A stretch of DNA of 33,539 nt from Thermoleophilia bacterium (GTDB taxonomy: Bacteria > Actinomycetota > Thermoleophilia > Gaiellales > JAICJC01): assembly GCA_025927685.1 (NCBI GenBank), contig JAICKX010000024.1:1-33539 (forward strand). Reading direction: 5' to 3'. The translations under genes were made by a program, and so were the position numbers. Position 1 is the stretch's first letter; each line of letters starts with the position of its first letter. Shown piece by piece: positions 22,866 through 31,873 of the stretch. The notes below the pieces were generated by a model. The model did no database searches. It was given only the letters and a program-made list of their open reading frames with translations, and was not told where the DNA came from.

Positions 22866-25190
22866 TTACGCGTCGGCCGGAGCCGGCTCGGGCGAGTGCT
22901 GCAGCCGCGGCAGCCACTGGAGCGACTTGGGCATGTACCAGTTCCAGTCGCCCAGGAGCTTCATCGTCGCCGGCAGGAGCACGGCGCGGATGATGGTCGC
23001 ATCGAGCAGGACGGCCACGGCGGCGCCGACGCCGAACTGCTTGATATCGAGGACGGACAGGGTGGCGAAGAGCCCGAAGACTCCCACCATCACGATGGCG
23101 GCGCTGGTGACCACGCCGGCCGTGCCCTTGATGCCCGCCGAGACGGCATCCTCGGTCGGCATGCCGCCGTCCACCAGCTCCTTCACCCGGGAGAGGATGA
23201 AGACGTGGTAATCCATCGACAGGCCGAAGAGCACCACGAACAGGAAGAGCGGCAGCCAGTTTGCGATCGAGCCGGTGGAGTGGAAGCCGAGGATGGACTC
23301 GCCCCAGCCCCACTGGAAGATCGCGACCAGGATCCCGTATGCCGCGCCCACCGAGAGGAGGTTGAGCACGATCGCCTTGATCGGGATCACGATCGAGTGG
23401 AACGTGACCAGGAGCAGCAGGAACGCCATTCCCAGCACGAACGCGAACACGAGCGGCGTGCGCACCTTCATGAGCTCGTTGAAGTCGTGCGAGCCCGCGG
23501 TGTCGCCCGTGACCGAGACGTCCGAGCCGGTGACCTGGTCGAGCGTCGTCGGGACGAGCGAGTTCCGAAGCGTCGAGAGCGCCTGCTCCGACCTGGCGTT
23601 CTCACCGTCGCCGGCCAGCGGGGCCGTGATCTTCGCGACGGTGTGATCCGGGTTCATGGTCACCTCGATCGGGTTACCGATCTGACGGGTGGCGAGCGCC
23701 TTCTGCTTGAACTCGGCGATCGCCGCCTTGGCCTCGGGCGAGGTGACGTCGTTCGCCTGGAACGCGATCACCGCGGGAGCCGGGCCACCCGGGAACTTCT
23801 GCTCGATCTGCTTGTAGGTCTTCACGATCGTCAAGTCCTGAGGCAGGAACTTGAAGCTCGGGGTCTGCGTGTTGATGCTGAACGCCGGGATGGCCAGGAC
23901 GGCCAGGGCGCCGGCGGCGACGGCGACCGAGATGGCCGGGCGGCGCAGGACGCGGTCGATGATCGCGCCCCAGAAGCGGCTCTCGGTCCGATCCTGGCTC
24001 TTCGTGAGCCGGGACAGGAACGGGATACGACCGCGCTCGACCTTGTCCCCGAGCAGCGCGAGGATGGCCGGCAGGCCGGTCAGCGAGCCGATGACGGCTA
24101 CGAACACCACGACCATCGACGCGATGCCGATGGCGACGAACGTCGGGTCGCCGGCGAGCAGCATCCCGGACATGGCGAGGAACACCGTGACGCCCGAGAT
24201 CAGCACGGCCTGGCCGGATGTCGAGGCGGCCAGGTCGAGGGCCGTCCGGCGGTTGCCGGCGGCCGTGCGCTTCGCGTCGCGCAGCGTGCCCTTGGCGGAT
24301 GCGATGACGGCCGCGTCGCCGGCCTTCTTGGCCTGGCGCAGGGCCACCTTCGCGGCCTTGACGCGGCTGCGGTCGGCGGTCTTCGTCCCCGCACGCTCGT
24401 CGCGCTCACGGCGGAGGTAGAACAGGGAGTAGTCGACGCCCACGGCCATCCCGATCATCAGGATGATCTCCGAGGTCACGTCGGTGGTGGGCATGACATG
24501 GCTGATGATCGAGTTCAGGCCGAATGTGGCCAGAACGGCCGAGAACGCCAGGAGCACCGGGATGCCCGCGGCCACGGCCGCGCCGAACGCGAAGAGCAGG
24601 ATGATGAGCGTCAGCGGGAGGGAGACGTTCCGGGCGTGGTTCAGGTCGCCGTTGATCTTGTCGTTCAGGACGTGTGCGGCCGAGGCCTGACCGAACTCCG
24701 CGATGTGCATCTGCGGGTTGGCCTTCTGGAGCCCGGCCACGGCGTTCATGACCGGCTGGATCTTGTCGGCGGCCTTCTCGGAATCGCCCGTGATGTCGAA
24801 CTGGACGAGCGCCGAGCTCCCGTCCTTGGTCACCTGGCCGGCGTTGCTCGTCGCCAGCGGGCTGCGGACGTTGGTGACCTGCGGGAAGGCGCTCACACGA
24901 TCCACGGCCTGGTCGATGGCCGTGCGGAACGCCGGGTCGTTGACGGTGTGGCCGGGGTACGTGACGAGGATCATCTCGCCCGCACGATCCTTGAAGCCGG
25001 CCTTGTCGATGACGCGCGCGGCGTGACCGGCTTCGCCGTCGCCGAGCTGGCTTTCCTTGAGGTTGATCTGACCCGTGATCGCACCGCCGGCGATGGCGGC
25101 GATGACGAATGCGAACCAGAGACCCAGTGCGAGCCAGCGGTGATGCGCGCTCCAGCCGCCCATACGAGCGGCGAGGTTCTTGCGTTGCAT
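22866..25190 (-). CDS. MmpL/RND-superfamily membrane transporter
   Basis: This 774-residue transporter has two repeated halves, each with one N-terminal TM, a large external loop and a five-TM bundle. The proton-relay segments read GMAVGVDYSLF (247-257, D253) and GLSMDYHVFI in the second half, as in MmpL proteins. After the first of these, a charged helical stretch of about 45 residues (about 268-315, rich in Lys, Arg, Ala and Asp) extends the usual cytoplasmic loop. It probably exports a lipid or hydrophobic compound using proton motive force. ATG 25190 has a GAGGAG site; an in-frame start ten codons earlier is less likely. It follows the kinase gene after 122 bases, so regulation by that system is plausible. 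Confidence 0.92.
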   Translation of the reverse strand: MQRKNLAARMGGWSAHHRWLALGLWFAFVIAAIAGGAITGQINLKESQLGDGEAGHAARVIDKAGFKDRAGEMILVTYPGHTVNDPAFRTAIDQAVDRVSAFPQVTNVRSPLATSNAGQVTKDGSSALVQFDITGDSEKAADKIQPVMNAVAGLQKANPQMHIAEFGQASAAHVLNDKINGDLNHARNVSLPLTLIILLFAFGAAVAAGIPVLLAFSAVLATFGLNSIISHVMPTTDVTSEIILMIGMAVGVDYSLFYLRRERDERAGTKTADRSRVKAAKVALRQAKKAGDAAVIASAKGTLRDAKRTAAGNRRTALDLAASTSGQAVLISGVTVFLAMSGMLLAGDPTFVAIGIASMVVVFVAVIGSLTGLPAILALLGDKVERGRIPFLSRLTKSQDRTESRFWGAIIDRVLRRPAISVAVAAGALAVLAIPAFSINTQTPSFKFLPQDLTIVKTYKQIEQKFPGGPAPAVIAFQANDVTSPEAKAAIAEFKQKALATRQIGNPIEVTMNPDHTVAKITAPLAGDGENARSEQALSTLRNSLVPTTLDQVTGSDVSVTGDTAGSHDFNELMKVRTPLVFAFVLGMAFLLLLVTFHSIVIPIKAIVLNLLSVGAAYGILVAIFQWGWGESILGFHSTGSIANWLPLFLFVVLFGLSMDYHVFILSRVKELVDGGMPTEDAVSAGIKGTAGVVTSAAIVMVGVFGLFATLSVLDIKQFGVGAAVAVLLDATIIRAVLLPATMKLLGDWNWYMPKSLQWLPRLQHSPEPAPADA

Positions 25191-25312
25191 GACAGCTCCT
25201 CGAGAGGGGGAAAGAGGCATGTGCGCATGGTGCCGTCCGCGGGGGTGTCGCCGCAGTGCGGCGGGCAGGCGTGTGCGGTGCGGTTAGCCGAACGCCCCAG
25301 GGGCGGGAGATC

Positions 25313-28300
25313 TCAACCCGTCGGGATACGGGCCCGGACGCGGGTGCCGGAGCCGGCGGGGCTCTCGACGTCCAGGTTGCCCGCCAGCGCCTCGACCCGG
25401 TCGGCCAGGCCGAGCAGGCCCGAGCCGCGGCCGGGGTCGGCGCCGCCCGTCCCGTCGTCCGCCACCTCGACGAGCGCCCATCCGTTCTGGCAGAAGACCG
25501 AGACGTCGACTCGCGAGGCGCCGGCGTACTTCGCGACGTTCGCGAGCGATTCCGAGACGACGTAGTAGGCGGCCGCCTCGACCTGGGCGGGCAGGCGCTC
25601 CTCGGGCACCGAGTGGATCGCGACCGGGACCGGCGAGCGGTTGGCAAGCGCCTCGAGCGCGGGCGCGAGGCCGCGGTCCGTGAGGACGGCCGGGTGGATG
25701 CCGCGGGCGAGCTCGCGCAGCTCCTCGAGCGCCGTTGCGAGCTCCTGGCTGGCCGCCTCCAGGAGGGCGTTCGCCGACCCGGGATCGGACTCGAGCCGTG
25801 TCCGGGCCAGGCGCAGCGCGAGCGAGAGCGAGACCAGCCGCTGCTGGGCGCCGTCGTGGAGGTTCCGTTCGAGCCGGCGGCGCTCGGCGTCTCCGGCCTC
25901 GACGATGCGGGCCCGCGAGGCGGTGAGCTGGGCGTATGCGTCCGTGCTCGAGAGCGCCAGGGCCACGAGGTCCGTGAACTCGGCGATGCGCGTCTCCGTA
26001 CCCCGCGGGAATGGGCCCTCGTTCGAGATGACGATCATCGCCCCCCACAGATACCCCTGCACCATGATCGGCGCGGCGACCGCGGCCCGGGCGCCCAGAT
26101 CCCGCACCTGTGCGGCCAGATGCCCGGAGAGCTGCGTGTAGTCGTCGATCCGCACCGGCCGGCCCGTCTCGCGGATCCGCGAGATCGCGGCGTCGCGGTC
26201 GAGCTCGAGCACGGTCCCGGGGGCGATCGACTGGACGCCGGCGCTCCAGCCGCCGAGCAGCGTCGCGCTCGTGCCCTCCGGCCGGTACTGCACCATGTTC
26301 GTGGTCTGTGCTCCGAACAGCTTTCCGACCTCGGAGGTGACCGCCTGGAACACCGGCTCGGGCTCTGCGCCCTCCGCGATCAGCGTGGCCACCCGGCGCA
26401 GGGCGGCCTGCTCGGCGGCGAGCCTGCGCTCCGCGGCCTCCGCCTCGCGCCGCTCCGCGAACTGGAGCACGTTCTGGAAGGTCGACTCGAGCACCTCCAG
26501 CGTCCCGGGGTCGGGTGCGGTCGGGTCGTCGGAGGAGACCTGGAGGATCAGGAGGACGTCGCCGTCGGAGACGATCGGGAAGGCCAGCGTGCCCCGGCGG
26601 CCGTCGTGCTGCCCCGGCGGAAGCGGCGGGAACGGCCCGGACGTCGTGACGTCCGAGACCCAGCCCGGCTGCCCGGTCTGCCAGACGCGGCCTGCGAGCC
26701 CCTCCCCCGGCGGCAGCCGCATCGTGCGGAGGCCGGCGGCGAACTCCTCGCCGTCGTCGCGGTCGATGAGGTAGACACCGTCGACCCGGAGCGCCTTCCC
26801 GTCGGGCTCCGGCCGCCAGAAGATCCCCATCCAGCAGCCGAGTGCCGCTGTGAGGTGGGCGAGCACGAGCGGGCGGGCGACGTCCATCGACGGCGATCCG
26901 GCGAGTGCCCGGGCGACCTGCACCTGAAGGAGCAGCCGCCGGGCCGTGCGGTTTCGCTCCGTCACGTCCTCGCCGATCGAGGTCGAGCCGATCACCCGCC
27001 CGGCGTCGTCGCGTAGCAGGGTGTTGTTCCAAGCGATCTCGCGCCGCTCGCCCGAGCGGGTGAAGATGTACATCTCCTCGTGCGGGTTGATCGATCCCTC
27101 GCGCACGCGGGCCACGAACGCCTCGTCGGCAGGGTTGAAGGTGCCGGCCCATGACCGCCCGATCAGCTCGGCGCGCGTGTAGCCGGCCAGGTCGGCGAGG
27201 TACTGGTTGCAGAAGGTGATCCGGCCGTTGAGGTCGAGGCTGACCGCAATCAGGTGGACGTTCTCGAGCAGCTCGCGGAAGCGCCGCTCGGACTCCTCGA
27301 GGGCGCCGAGGCGGGCGCGCAGGTCGGCCTGGAGCTGCTCGTTCTCGAGCGCCAGGCCGGCGGTCGCGCCGACCGACTCGAGAAGCTCGGGGTTGTCGGC
27401 GAGGGCCGGGTCGTGGATGAGTGCGGCCACGCGCCGGCCCGAGCGCTCGACGATGGTGACGCCGCGGTCGGGCCGCTGCGCGGGGTCGAGCGGGTGCCCA
27501 TCCGCATCGACGTAGAGGCGGAGATCGCCGAGCCAGTACGCCAGCTCGAGGCTGGGGTCGCCCACCGCCTGGCGAAGTGCCCGGCGTACCCGGCCCGGCT
27601 CGTGGCTGCGGGTGAGCTCCTCGATCAGGTCCGCGAGGGCCCCGGACCGCGACAGGTTCGTGCGCAGGATGCCGATCAGGAACCCGACCGGGACGCTCGC
27701 GAAGGCCAGCGACGAGACGACGAACGCGACCGTGCCGGCGGTCCCGCCGGAGGCGATCTGGATGACGAGCGCGACGGCGATCGTGGCGAGTGCGACGCCG
27801 CTCGTGGCGAGCACCGGCGCCAGCACCCGGCGTGCGGCCTGCGATGCGGCCCGCCAGCGCTCGATGACGATGGCGACGACGGCGGCGAGCAGCACGATGC
27901 CGATCAGCGCCGAGGCGTTCTCCACCCCGGAGGCGACGTCGGGGTGGTGGGACACGAGCAGCACGTTCCGCGGCGCCCGCGCGTCGTCCGTCAGATCGTG
28001 GGACGTGCCGACCAGGGTCGCGACCAGCGACGGCACGACGGTGTCGACGTACGCCGCGGCGACGATTGCCTGCGCCGCGCGGGACTCCAGACGGCCGCGC
28101 GGGTAGGCCAGGATCGCGTGCACGAGCACGGCGTAGTAGATCGTCGAGAAGGCCTGGGCGACGCTGAACACCTGCGCGTTCCCCGACGTGGTGAGCGTGC
28201 TCGCGAACCATGCGATCCCCACGGCATACAGCAGCAGCCCGAACCGGTTCTCGGGGCGGCGGGCGAGCGCCACGAGCCCCGTCGCGATGAACGAGCCGCC

Positions 28301-28426
28301 GATGATGAGCGCGAACGCGACGAACCCGTGGTTCACGGTCTCGCTGAGTGCGATCGCCGTCGCCGAGGCCGCCGCCAGCGCTGTGGCCACCACCCACAGC
28401 GCGGCGCGCGCGTGCCAGCGGGTCAT
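25313..28426 (-). CDS. multi-TM PAS-GAF-GAF NarL-type sensor histidine kinase
   Basis: This 1037-residue kinase has about eight membrane helices in residues 9-254 (a 7TM-like sensor). A linker containing LAYWLGDLRLYVDADG follows, then a PAS domain (about 390-510, RITFCNQYLADLAGYTRAEL), two GAF domains (about 520-680 and 700-840) and a HisKA_3/HATPase_c module with phospho-acceptor H857 in LERNLHDGAQQR. SESLANVAKYAGA is the N box, and ADDGTGG and GSGLLGLADRVEAL are the G boxes. It integrates a membrane signal with small-molecule or redox input. ATG 28426 overlaps the stop of the stand-alone receiver gene (ATGA), so they are a pair. Its likely targets are that receiver and perhaps the LuxR fusion downstream. 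Confidence 0.9.
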   Translation of the reverse strand: MTRWHARAALWVVATALAAASATAIALSETVNHGFVAFALIIGGSFIATGLVALARRPENRFGLLLYAVGIAWFASTLTTSGNAQVFSVAQAFSTIYYAVLVHAILAYPRGRLESRAAQAIVAAAYVDTVVPSLVATLVGTSHDLTDDARAPRNVLLVSHHPDVASGVENASALIGIVLLAAVVAIVIERWRAASQAARRVLAPVLATSGVALATIAVALVIQIASGGTAGTVAFVVSSLAFASVPVGFLIGILRTNLSRSGALADLIEELTRSHEPGRVRRALRQAVGDPSLELAYWLGDLRLYVDADGHPLDPAQRPDRGVTIVERSGRRVAALIHDPALADNPELLESVGATAGLALENEQLQADLRARLGALEESERRFRELLENVHLIAVSLDLNGRITFCNQYLADLAGYTRAELIGRSWAGTFNPADEAFVARVREGSINPHEEMYIFTRSGERREIAWNNTLLRDDAGRVIGSTSIGEDVTERNRTARRLLLQVQVARALAGSPSMDVARPLVLAHLTAALGCWMGIFWRPEPDGKALRVDGVYLIDRDDGEEFAAGLRTMRLPPGEGLAGRVWQTGQPGWVSDVTTSGPFPPLPPGQHDGRRGTLAFPIVSDGDVLLILQVSSDDPTAPDPGTLEVLESTFQNVLQFAERREAEAAERRLAAEQAALRRVATLIAEGAEPEPVFQAVTSEVGKLFGAQTTNMVQYRPEGTSATLLGGWSAGVQSIAPGTVLELDRDAAISRIRETGRPVRIDDYTQLSGHLAAQVRDLGARAAVAAPIMVQGYLWGAMIVISNEGPFPRGTETRIAEFTDLVALALSSTDAYAQLTASRARIVEAGDAERRRLERNLHDGAQQRLVSLSLALRLARTRLESDPGSANALLEAASQELATALEELRELARGIHPAVLTDRGLAPALEALANRSPVPVAIHSVPEERLPAQVEAAAYYVVSESLANVAKYAGASRVDVSVFCQNGWALVEVADDGTGGADPGRGSGLLGLADRVEALAGNLDVESPAGSGTRVRARIPTG

Positions 28427-28776
28427 GGGAGGAACGCCGCGAGCGCTGCGGCGGAGAGCTCGGCCTTCGGCACGAAGCCGAGCGCCCCGCTCTCGGCGAC
28501 GAGCGGCCCAAAGTCGGCCGCGTCCCTGCTCGACGTGAGCACGACCGCCGGCCCGTCCCCGTTCCGGGTCAGCTCCGCCGCGACGGCGAACCCGTCGGTG
28601 TCGGGGAGCTGTGCGTCGAGCAGCACCAGCTCGGGCCGCAGCCGCTCGGCCTCGGCGATCGCCGAGGCGCCGTCCACCGCTTCGCCGACCACGTCGAAGC
28701 CCTCCGCCTGGAGCACCGTCCGCGCCAGGGCCCTGAACGAGGGATGGTCGTCGACGATCAGTACCGTGAGCGGCAC
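28423..28776 (-). CDS. stand-alone receiver-domain response regulator
   Basis: This 117-residue CheY-like receiver has acidic pair D9-D10 (IVDDHPSF), phosphoacceptor D54 (LVLLDAQLPD), a Thr/Ser-containing VVLTSSRD strand and Lys in GFVPKAEL. There is no DNA-binding domain; the protein ends right after the last receiver helix. It probably works as a phosphate sink, an intermediate in a relay or a protein-binding switch for the coupled kinase, whose start overlaps its stop (ATGA). GTG 28776 is the only start that keeps the first beta strand; the ribosome site is weak. The upstream region holds phased repeats and a palindrome. Confidence 0.88.
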   Translation of the reverse strand: MPLTVLIVDDHPSFRALARTVLQAEGFDVVGEAVDGASAIAEAERLRPELVLLDAQLPDTDGFAVAAELTRNGDGPAVVLTSSRDAADFGPLVAESGALGFVPKAELSAAALAAFLP

Positions 28777-28794
28777 GCTCGCATCGTGCCATAT

Positions 28795-28825
28795 GGGGAA
28801 AATGCGGGGAATACGGCTAGCCGTA
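28795..28825. promoter_or_regulatory. phased GGGGAA repeats and 14-bp palindrome upstream of the receiver-kinase operon
   Basis: GGGGAA occurs at 28795-28800 and 28806-28811 (period 11). It is followed directly by the perfect palindrome TACGGCTAGCCGTA (28812-28825). These sit 19-49 bases upstream of the receiver start, where a promoter is expected, and form a candidate operator. The binding protein is unknown. Confidence 0.4.
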
Positions 28826-28864
28826 CCCTGTCATGCGGAGGAATTCCGGAGTTGGCAGCGGGAA

Positions 28865-29626
28865 TTACGGCGTGGACGGCGTCGTCGCGAAGGCCTGGAG
28901 CTGCTTCAGCACCTGCTGGAGCTGCTTCCGGGTGGCCTGGTCGAGGTTCGGCTCGAGGTCGAGATACGCCTTGAGCGCCGTCGCAGCGGTGGTGTACTGC
29001 TGCCCGGCGGCCGCGTCCTGGGCGAGGGCGAACTGGTACGGGGCGTTCTTGGGGTCGAGGCCGACCAGCTTCTGACGCATGGCTGTGGCCTGGACGTAGT
29101 CCGAGCTCAGGCTGCCCTGGAGGGACTGGATGCGGTTCGTGTACGGCTGTGCGAGCGCCTGCTGGAGCGAGTGGGTCAGCGCCGGCGCCAGCTTCAGGGA
29201 CTGGGCCGCGCTCGCAGTCGCCGGGGTCGTGTACTGAGCCGCAAGCGCCTGGGCCTTCGTGAGCTCCGTCTGCGTGCGCCGGGCCCGCAGCTCGAGCAGC
29301 GACGCCGCTCCCAGGAGGCCGCTCTGATCGTTCGGCCGCAGGTTGACATAGCGCAGGTACGCGCCGATCGCCGCGTCGGTCTGCCCGTCGGCCTGGTAGG
29401 CGCGCGCGAGGTCGCGCCAGGCGGGGGCGGCGTTCGGGTGCTGCCGCGTCTTGGACTGGAGGTCGGAGATCGAGGAGCTGCCGGCGCTCGAGGAGTTGAA
29501 GATGTCGCCCAGGTTGATGCCGCCTGTGCCCGACCCGACCCCAAGCGCGACGAAGCCCAGGCCGAACATGATCGCCAGGAAGACGAAGACGGGCTTCTGG
29601 CCGCGGCGGATGCGTTCGAAGAGCAT
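28865..29626 (-). CDS. membrane-anchored TPR protein
   Basis: This 253-residue protein has one N-terminal membrane anchor (about 12-34), a Gly/Ser-rich linker and a helical domain with at least two TPR-like units (AAPAWRDLARAYQADGQTDA near 66-85, and APYQFALAQDAAAGQQYTTA near 195-215), plus Gln/Ala-rich helices between. It probably scaffolds proteins on the outer face of the membrane. It starts four bases after the amidohydrolase stop and has no ribosome site of its own, so it is likely translated by re-initiation as the last gene of the tatA-tatC operon. A link to Tat export is positional only. Confidence 0.8.
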   Translation of the reverse strand: MLFERIRRGQKPVFVFLAIMFGLGFVALGVGSGTGGINLGDIFNSSSAGSSSISDLQSKTRQHPNAAPAWRDLARAYQADGQTDAAIGAYLRYVNLRPNDQSGLLGAASLLELRARRTQTELTKAQALAAQYTTPATASAAQSLKLAPALTHSLQQALAQPYTNRIQSLQGSLSSDYVQATAMRQKLVGLDPKNAPYQFALAQDAAAGQQYTTAATALKAYLDLEPNLDQATRKQLQQVLKQLQAFATTPSTP

Positions 29627-29630
29627 GGAT

Positions 29631-30821
29631 TCAGGCGTGGATCATCTTGGCTCGGGCGGAGGCGGCCGTCGGAGAGGGGTGCGATCCGCGCCGGTAGCGT
29701 ATCTCCCCGTCCACCATCGTCAGGGCGACGCGATCGCATGAGCCTCCGTACACCGCGGCCGTCACCGGATCGTCCCACGGGAGGAAGCTCGACCCCGTGA
29801 GATCGAGCACGCAGACGTCGGCGGCCTTCCCGGGCGTCAGCGTCCCCGTCACCGCTCCCAGGCCGACCGCGGCTGCGCCGCCCGCCGTCGCCAGCTCGAG
29901 CGCGGTCCGCGCGGACAGCCCGTCCGCCCGCCCGAGCCGGGCCCGCGCGTGCATGATGGCGGCGCGCATCTCCGACCACATGTCGAAGTCGATCGCCGAG
30001 GAGGGCGAGTCGGTGCCGAGCCCCATCCGCACGCCTGCCGCGAGCAGCTCGGGGAGCGGCGCGATCCCGCAGCCCAGGAGGGCGTTGGAGCGGGGGCAGT
30101 GCACGCCGGGGATGTCACGGCCGGCCATGAGCTCGATGTCCCGAGGATCGGCGTACACGAGGTGGATCGCGACCGTGTCCGGCCCGAGGATGTCGCCGAG
30201 CTCGTCGAGGTGCACCGTCTCGCGGGCGGACTCGAGGAGGTGCGTTGCCACCGGCAGGCCGCGTTCGCGCGCGAGGCCCACCAGCATGCGGTAGTCGTCG
30301 AGCGTCACGGTGAACGGCGCGTGCGGCGATATCCCGGGCTGGACCAGCTCGGTGGCGGGCGCGGCGTCGATCCGGTCCTCGGTGCGCGCCTTCAGCTCGG
30401 GCCAGTCGCTGAAGGCCTCGAGGTAGACGATCGCGCGCAGCCCGGCCTCGGAAGCGGCGTCGGCAACCACCCCGGAGTAGCTGCAGTCGGCGATCGTGGT
30501 GACGCCCGCTCGCAGGCAGGCGGCCGCGCCGGCCCTGGCCTGCTCCAGGGAGTCGTCGGCCCCGGTGGCGGCCTTGCGCCGGATGTGATCCTCGATCCAC
30601 GGCCCGAACGCCATCCCGTCGCCGAAGCCGCCCATCGCCGCGTACTCGAGGTGCGTGTGCGCGTTCACCAGGCCGGGCAGGATCACCGCGCCGTCGAAGC
30701 GCTCGTCGGCCTCCCGGCCGGCCGGGCCGATCTCGGCGATCGTCCGCCCCTCGATGCGGACGGCGCCGTCGCGGATCGCGGGGCCGTCGACCGGCACGAC
30801 CCAGTCGGCGGCGAGGATCAC
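29631..30821 (-). CDS. metal-dependent amidohydrolase/deaminase
   Basis: This 396-residue TIM-barrel hydrolase is of the TrzN/MtaD (SsnA) branch. Metal ligands are HTH in VNAHTHLEY (about 55-57), a later His in ISPHAPFT, a His in VATHLLES and the catalytic Asp in GLGTDSPSS; the small flanking beta domain closes with GTLTPGKAADVCVLDL. Relatives deaminate aminofutalosine, S-adenosylhomocysteine or related nucleosides, or dechlorinate triazines, so a nucleoside-type deaminase is the best guess. The aminofutalosine (menaquinone) role is possible but cannot be decided here. GTG 30821 overlaps the tatC stop (GTGA), so it is co-translated with the Tat genes. Confidence 0.85.
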   Translation of the reverse strand: MILAADWVVPVDGPAIRDGAVRIEGRTIAEIGPAGREADERFDGAVILPGLVNAHTHLEYAAMGGFGDGMAFGPWIEDHIRRKAATGADDSLEQARAGAAACLRAGVTTIADCSYSGVVADAASEAGLRAIVYLEAFSDWPELKARTEDRIDAAPATELVQPGISPHAPFTVTLDDYRMLVGLARERGLPVATHLLESARETVHLDELGDILGPDTVAIHLVYADPRDIELMAGRDIPGVHCPRSNALLGCGIAPLPELLAAGVRMGLGTDSPSSAIDFDMWSEMRAAIMHARARLGRADGLSARTALELATAGGAAAVGLGAVTGTLTPGKAADVCVLDLTGSSFLPWDDPVTAAVYGGSCDRVALTMVDGEIRYRRGSHPSPTAASARAKMIHA

Positions 30822-31567
30822 AACGGCTCGGGCGCCGCGTCAGGCTTGGGCTCGACGGCGCGCACCAGGAAGTAGCTCAGTCCGTACAGCACGAGCACCG
30901 GGATGAATTCGGCCATCATCGTCACCGGGTCGGTCCCGGGGAGCAGGGCGGTGAGCGCCGCGAGGATGACGATCGACTCGCGCCAGCGGCGGCGCATGAG
31001 GTTCGAGCTCACGATCCCGACACGGCCCAGCATCATCATCACCACGGGAAGCTGGAACACGAGGCCCATGGCGAGCAGCGTCAGCATCACGAAGCGAATG
31101 TAGTCGCTCGCGCGTGGGATGTAGTTGATCACCTGGGCGTTGAAGTGGGTCAGGAAGTGGATCGCGGGCGGGACGACGATGTACCAGCCGAAGACGACAC
31201 CGGCCAGGAAGAGCGCCGGCACCATCACAAGCAGCGGCCTGATCGACCGCTGCGTCTCGTGCGCGAAGGCCGGGATGATGAACGCGTAGATCTGGTAGCT
31301 GATCACCGGAAGCGTGATCAGGAGGCCGCCGTAGACCGAGATCATGATCGCGTTGAAGAACGCCTCGGTCGGCGCCAGCGTCACCAGCTTCACGTTGTCG
31401 TCCAGCGGCCGCTGGAGGAAGTGGTAGATGCGGACGTTCTCGATGTAGCAGCCCGTCATCGCGATCGCGAGCGCGGAGAGCACGATGATGAGCCGCGTGC
31501 GCAGCTCCTCCAGGTGCTCGACCAGCGTCAGCTGATCGTCCGGCCCGACGCGGCGGGGACGCGCCAC
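30818..31567 (-). CDS. tatC: twin-arginine translocase subunit TatC
   Basis: This 249-residue protein has six membrane helices and the family hallmarks: the N-terminal [12 protein letters not shown] with conserved Glu that recognises the twin-Arg signal, PTEAFF in the first periplasmic loop, and [11 protein letters not shown] after TM2. Later come [13 protein letters not shown] and [13 protein letters not shown], and the C-terminus ends soon after the last helix. It forms the receptor of the Tat translocon, which exports folded proteins. GTG 31567 begins seven bases after the tatA stop without a clear ribosome site, so it is probably coupled to tatA. The stop overlaps the amidohydrolase start. 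Confidence 0.95.
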   Translation of the reverse strand: MARPRRVGPDDQLTLVEHLEELRTRLIIVLSALAIAMTGCYIENVRIYHFLQRPLDDNVKLVTLAPTEAFFNAIMISVYGGLLITLPVISYQIYAFIIPAFAHETQRSIRPLLVMVPALFLAGVVFGWYIVVPPAIHFLTHFNAQVINYIPRASDYIRFVMLTLLAMGLVFQLPVVMMMLGRVGIVSSNLMRRRWRESIVILAALTALLPGTDPVTMMAEFIPVLVLYGLSYFLVRAVEPKPDAAPEPL

Positions 31568-31574
31568 GGGAGAG

Positions 31575-31826
31575 TTAGTCGCCCGGCTGGGGCGTGTGCT
31601 CGGCCGGCGGCGTGTATGCCGGCGGCGGTGTGTACGCCGGCGGCGGCGGATTCAGCGACGAGGTGGTCGTGTGCGGCTCGTCGTCGTTGCCCGAGATGCC
31701 GTCCTTGAACTCGCGGATGCCGCGCCCGAGCGACCGACCGGCCTCGGGCAGGCGCTTCGGCCCCAGGAACAGGAGCGCGAGGACAAGGACGATCAGGACC
31801 TCGGGAAGACCAAGGTTGAACGGCAT
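31575..31826 (-). CDS. tatA: Sec-independent translocase subunit TatA
   Basis: This 83-residue protein has the TatA layout: a short N-terminus, a hydrophobic helix (about 7-21), the hinge [16 protein letters not shown] and an amphipathic helix ending near DGISG. The C-terminal tail is unusual, with repeated PPAYTPP-like units and a Thr/Ser stretch. TatA oligomers form the Tat pore. The single A-type subunit next to TatC could serve both TatA and TatB roles. ATG 31826 lies six bases after TACCCT, so the mRNA is probably leaderless. It is divergent from sufC. Confidence 0.93.
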   Translation of the reverse strand: MPFNLGLPEVLIVLVLALLFLGPKRLPEAGRSLGRGIREFKDGISGNDDEPHTTTSSLNPPPPAYTPPPAYTPPAEHTPQPGD

Positions 31827-31832
31827 GGTTCC

Positions 31833-31838
31833 AGGGTA
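31833..31838 (-). promoter_or_regulatory. -10 element of the tat operon (leaderless start)
   Basis: Minus-strand TACCCT is followed by GGAACC and then ATG 31826. The hexamer-six bases-ATG arrangement is the same as for the FtsH-like gene (TACACT, 16126-16131). Confidence 0.45.
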
Positions 31839-31873
31839 GCAGACGCCCCGCAGCCTGGGGAGGGGGACGTGGC

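Noticed and set aside
22284-25565. Very long open frame on the plus strand (over 1000 codons)
   Set aside because: It lies opposite the MmpL and cyclase-fusion genes, is Arg/Gly/Asp/His-rich with no domain, and arises from GC-rich codon bias.
25284-28511. Second long minus-strand frame over the giant kinase
   Set aside because: It is offset by one base from the real kinase frame and is Arg/Pro/Gly-rich without domains.
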